64,000 nt of DNA from Enterobacterales bacterium CwR94 (GTDB lineage Bacteria > Pseudomonadota > Gammaproteobacteria > Enterobacterales > Enterobacteriaceae), in contig KZ478072.1 of assembly GCA_002837195.1 (NCBI GenBank), forward strand, positions 1 to 64,000, in the 5' to 3' direction. Below the pieces are notes generated by a model. The model saw only the letters and a list, made by a program, of their open reading frames with translations. It had not been told where the DNA came from and did not search any database. The position numbers and the translations under genes were made by a program. This document shows, in pieces, positions 61,931 through 64,000 of the stretch; positions within the stretch are counted from its first letter, which is position 1, and every line of letters begins with the position of its first letter.

Positions 61931-64000
61931 ATGAAAAGACTGCTACTGTTACTGTCCGCCTTCGCGGTGGTCGGTCTGTCGTTGCCGGCATTTGCAGACA
62001 ATATCAACTACGACACGATTAGCGGTGCGGCCACACGGTCAACCGACCTCTCTCGCCAGCTGCTTATCATGGTTTATGGCGATGTGGTGAATAACCCGCT
62101 GCAACCTCAGAACGTCAGCTTCATCGGCCAGCTGTATGGCGTGTTCAACGCTATTATCGCGGGTCTGGCGTTCATCTGGTTTATGGGGGTAACCCTGCGC
62201 GCCACAGTACTGACCGGAAACCGCGGTAAAGTGTTTGGTCGTGGTAACACCATGATGGCACCCGTCTCATCGCTGGCGGGATTTATGGCACTGGTACCCA
62301 CCCCCTCTGGCTGGTCCATTTCGAACCTCGTGTTCTTATGGATGGCATCGATCATGGGTGTGGGGAGCGCCAATCTGCTTACCGATAAAGCGGCAGACGC
62401 CATTATGGACGGTCAGTCCATGATTATGCGGCCCGTTGCTGGCGAAACCATCACAGCGGCACGTGGCATCTTCGACATGTACCTGTGCAAGGCGGCGATG
62501 AATACCGAACAGGCAGAAATGCACCAGTCCGGTAGCAGCAACACACCGCCAATGTCTGAACAGCGGTCCTCTGACGGTCGTGAGATACGCATTTCGAACG
62601 GCAGTGCGCTCTGCGGCAGTGCTAAATTGCCGGAAACAACTGATAGTGGTTCGTGGTTCTCCTTTAGCGTCCCAATAAATTCCGGTCCGCTAGAAAATGC
62701 TCAGATGAGTGCCTTCACCGCGATGAACAGTACTTTGTCACAGAGTGCTGAAAAATTTGTGAGCGCCTGGCGTAACTATCAGAACGGAGGGCAAGGTCGT
62801 CTTCCGGATGCTGAAGGGGAGATTCAGCAGGCAGCACGCCTGTATGAGGAGACTATTACAGCTGCTACCTCAAGTGTGAACAACGAAGGAACTATCCGTA
62901 GTGAGCTTTCGAATTACCTGAAGCAAAGCGGCTGGATCTCCCTGGGAGCCTGGTACCAGTCATTCGCTACAGCAAATCAAAAGGTGAATAGCATTGCAAA
63001 TAAAAGCCCTATAGTTACCGGGCCGTCTAACATTGGCGAAGTTGGAGTTGGACAACTTAGGGAAGAAATACAGACAGCATTGTTAGCACAGCGTAAGAAC
63101 TCAACATATACCCCCCCACTAGGATCTGCAAATGCAGCAGGCAATGAGAATATAGATGATGTGCAAAATGCAAACGACGCCATTAAAAAAGTCATGTTTA
63201 ATGGACAAATCTTAACAACTAAAATTATTGAGAATGTGATGGGAGATGGCAATGACGCATCACAACAGGTTAATCCGCTGCTTAAAATGAAAGCTATTGG
63301 TGACTATACTTTAGTTGGCGCTCAGGCAACATTCACCGCATTCACCGCAGCAAAAGCATTTGTTGACTGGGCTGCGGCGGATGGAAATGGATTAACTAAG
63401 GTCATAAATACTGTATCGGGAGCTGGATACATAGCAAAAAGCGTCATGAGTTCTATTTCTCCCGTCGTTTATTTCATTCTATTCATATTGTTGAGCGTCG
63501 GCTTTTCACTATCAATTTTCCTACCATTTATACCTTTGATTTATTGGATAACAGCCTGTACATCTTGGTTAGGTAGTGTATTAATTGGAACAACCGCTGG
63601 CTCATTATGGGCGGCGACACATATTGGCACAGAAGAAGATAAAGGTAGCAGGGCAAATTATGGCTACATTTTCTTGATTGATGCAGCTATTAGACCCTCA
63701 CTGATGGTGTTTGGCTTCTTCTTTGCCAGTTTGGTAGTGGTTGCTATTGGAACACTGCTGAACATGCTCATCACACCAGCGCTGGCGAATGTTCAGGCTG
63801 ATTCAACGACCGGTCTTGCCAGCATTATTGGCATTCTGATGATTTATGCTCGTACTTGCACCACTCTGGTGTCATCTGCATTCAGTCTTCAGGTTTACCT
63901 TCCCGATTACGTCATTGCATGGTTGGGAGGGCGGGAGGCGGCACAGATGATGAAAGGAGCGGTTGAGTCTGCTCGCAGCATGTTTGCCGGATTTGGGAGT
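61931..64000 (+). CDS. traY: Conjugation protein TraY (DotA-like), cut by the window edge
   Basis: The open frame starts at the ATG at 61931 and is still open at 64000 (690 codons). Signal peptide (LSLPAFADN), two helices in the first 110 residues (LYGVFNAIIAGLAFIWFMG; SISNLVFLWMASIMGVG), a long periplasmic domain (about 145-490) with few membrane segments, and then further helices (about 515-545 onward). This is the DotA/TraY layout. Bases 62700-63650, coding for the periplasmic domain, are visibly more AT-rich than the flanks. In R64 this protein is the target of entry exclusion by ExcA, expected just beyond the window. Confidence 0.88.
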   Translation, partial: MKRLLLLLSAFAVVGLSLPAFADNINYDTISGAATRSTDLSRQLLIMVYGDVVNNPLQPQNVSFIGQLYGVFNAIIAGLAFIWFMGVTLRATVLTGNRGKVFGRGNTMMAPVSSLAGFMALVPTPSGWSISNLVFLWMASIMGVGSANLLTDKAADAIMDGQSMIMRPVAGETITAARGIFDMYLCKAAMNTEQAEMHQSGSSNTPPMSEQRSSDGREIRISNGSALCGSAKLPETTDSGSWFSFSVPINSGPLENAQMSAFTAMNSTLSQSAEKFVSAWRNYQNGGQGRLPDAEGEIQQAARLYEETITAATSSVNNEGTIRSELSNYLKQSGWISLGAWYQSFATANQKVNSIANKSPIVTGPSNIGEVGVGQLREEIQTALLAQRKNSTYTPPLGSANAAGNENIDDVQNANDAIKKVMFNGQILTTKIIENVMGDGNDASQQVNPLLKMKAIGDYTLVGAQATFTAFTAAKAFVDWAAADGNGLTKVINTVSGAGYIAKSVMSSISPVVYFILFILLSVGFSLSIFLPFIPLIYWITACTSWLGSVLIGTTAGSLWAATHIGTEEDKGSRANYGYIFLIDAAIRPSLMVFGFFFASLVVVAIGTLLNMLITPALANVQADSTTGLASIIGILMIYARTCTTLVSSAFSLQVYLPDYVIAWLGGREAAQMMKGAVESARSMFAGFGS

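Overview
The window reads as part of a large conjugative plasmid of an enterobacterium. Supporting signs are an IncI/IncL-M/IncFII-superfamily RepA with an antisense-RNA copy control region, a ParA-type partition cassette, a complete thin-pilus (pil) operon, and a type I (R64/Dot-Icm-like, MPF_I) conjugation operon that runs off the right edge. No tRNA, rRNA or housekeeping gene is visible. The exact host genus cannot be told from the sequence alone.

Layout. 1-55 is the left end of an IS3-type element that continues outside the window. 347-12218 is an adhesion island: a four-gene chaperone-usher operon in the order of CFA/I (chaperone, major pilin, usher, tip adhesin; all minus strand), flanked by two LuxR-type response regulators and followed by two tandem BvgS-like hybrid sensor kinases. 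12219-24400 is a mosaic accessory and maintenance region. It holds a solitary zinc-finger/RES-domain protein, a tyrosine recombinase next to a gene-free stretch with two perfect DnaA boxes (perhaps the relic of a second replicon), and a translationally coupled pair of unknown genes with a PD-(D/E)XK-like motif and a coiled-coil membrane protein. It also holds an IS3-end remnant abutting a umuC fragment, parA and its small partner with an iteron-like 8-bp array, a frameshifted ResD-like recombinase, and an IS91-family transposase.

24074-26306 is the working replicon: a gene-free stretch with GNA/TTT tri-loop hairpins, repA, an 18-codon leader peptide, and a convergent antisense RNA whose loop carries the IncI-type UUGGCG/CGCCAA pseudoknot sequences. 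26863-30650 is an AT-richer metabolic cassette: LacI-type regulator, NhaC-family antiporter and MalY/PatB-type PLP C-S lyase. 31005-33876 looks like the control region of transfer: a LuxR-type HTH protein, a divergent XRE repressor, a promoter overlapped by a perfect palindrome, a structured leader with an ops-like element at the start of a NusG/RfaH paralogue, a strong terminator, and two small R64 TraC/TraD-position proteins.

33946-44689 encodes PilL-PilV without a shufflon. 44777-64000 encodes TraH, I, J, K, a large Toprim primase, TraL, M, N, O, P, Q, R, T, U, W, X and the start of TraY, corresponding to DotD, C, B, IcmT, DotI, H, G, F, E, P, N, O, IcmX, IcmV and DotA. The thin pilus should mediate mating in liquid and the Tra complex DNA export; relaxase, coupling protein and exclusion genes must lie outside the window.
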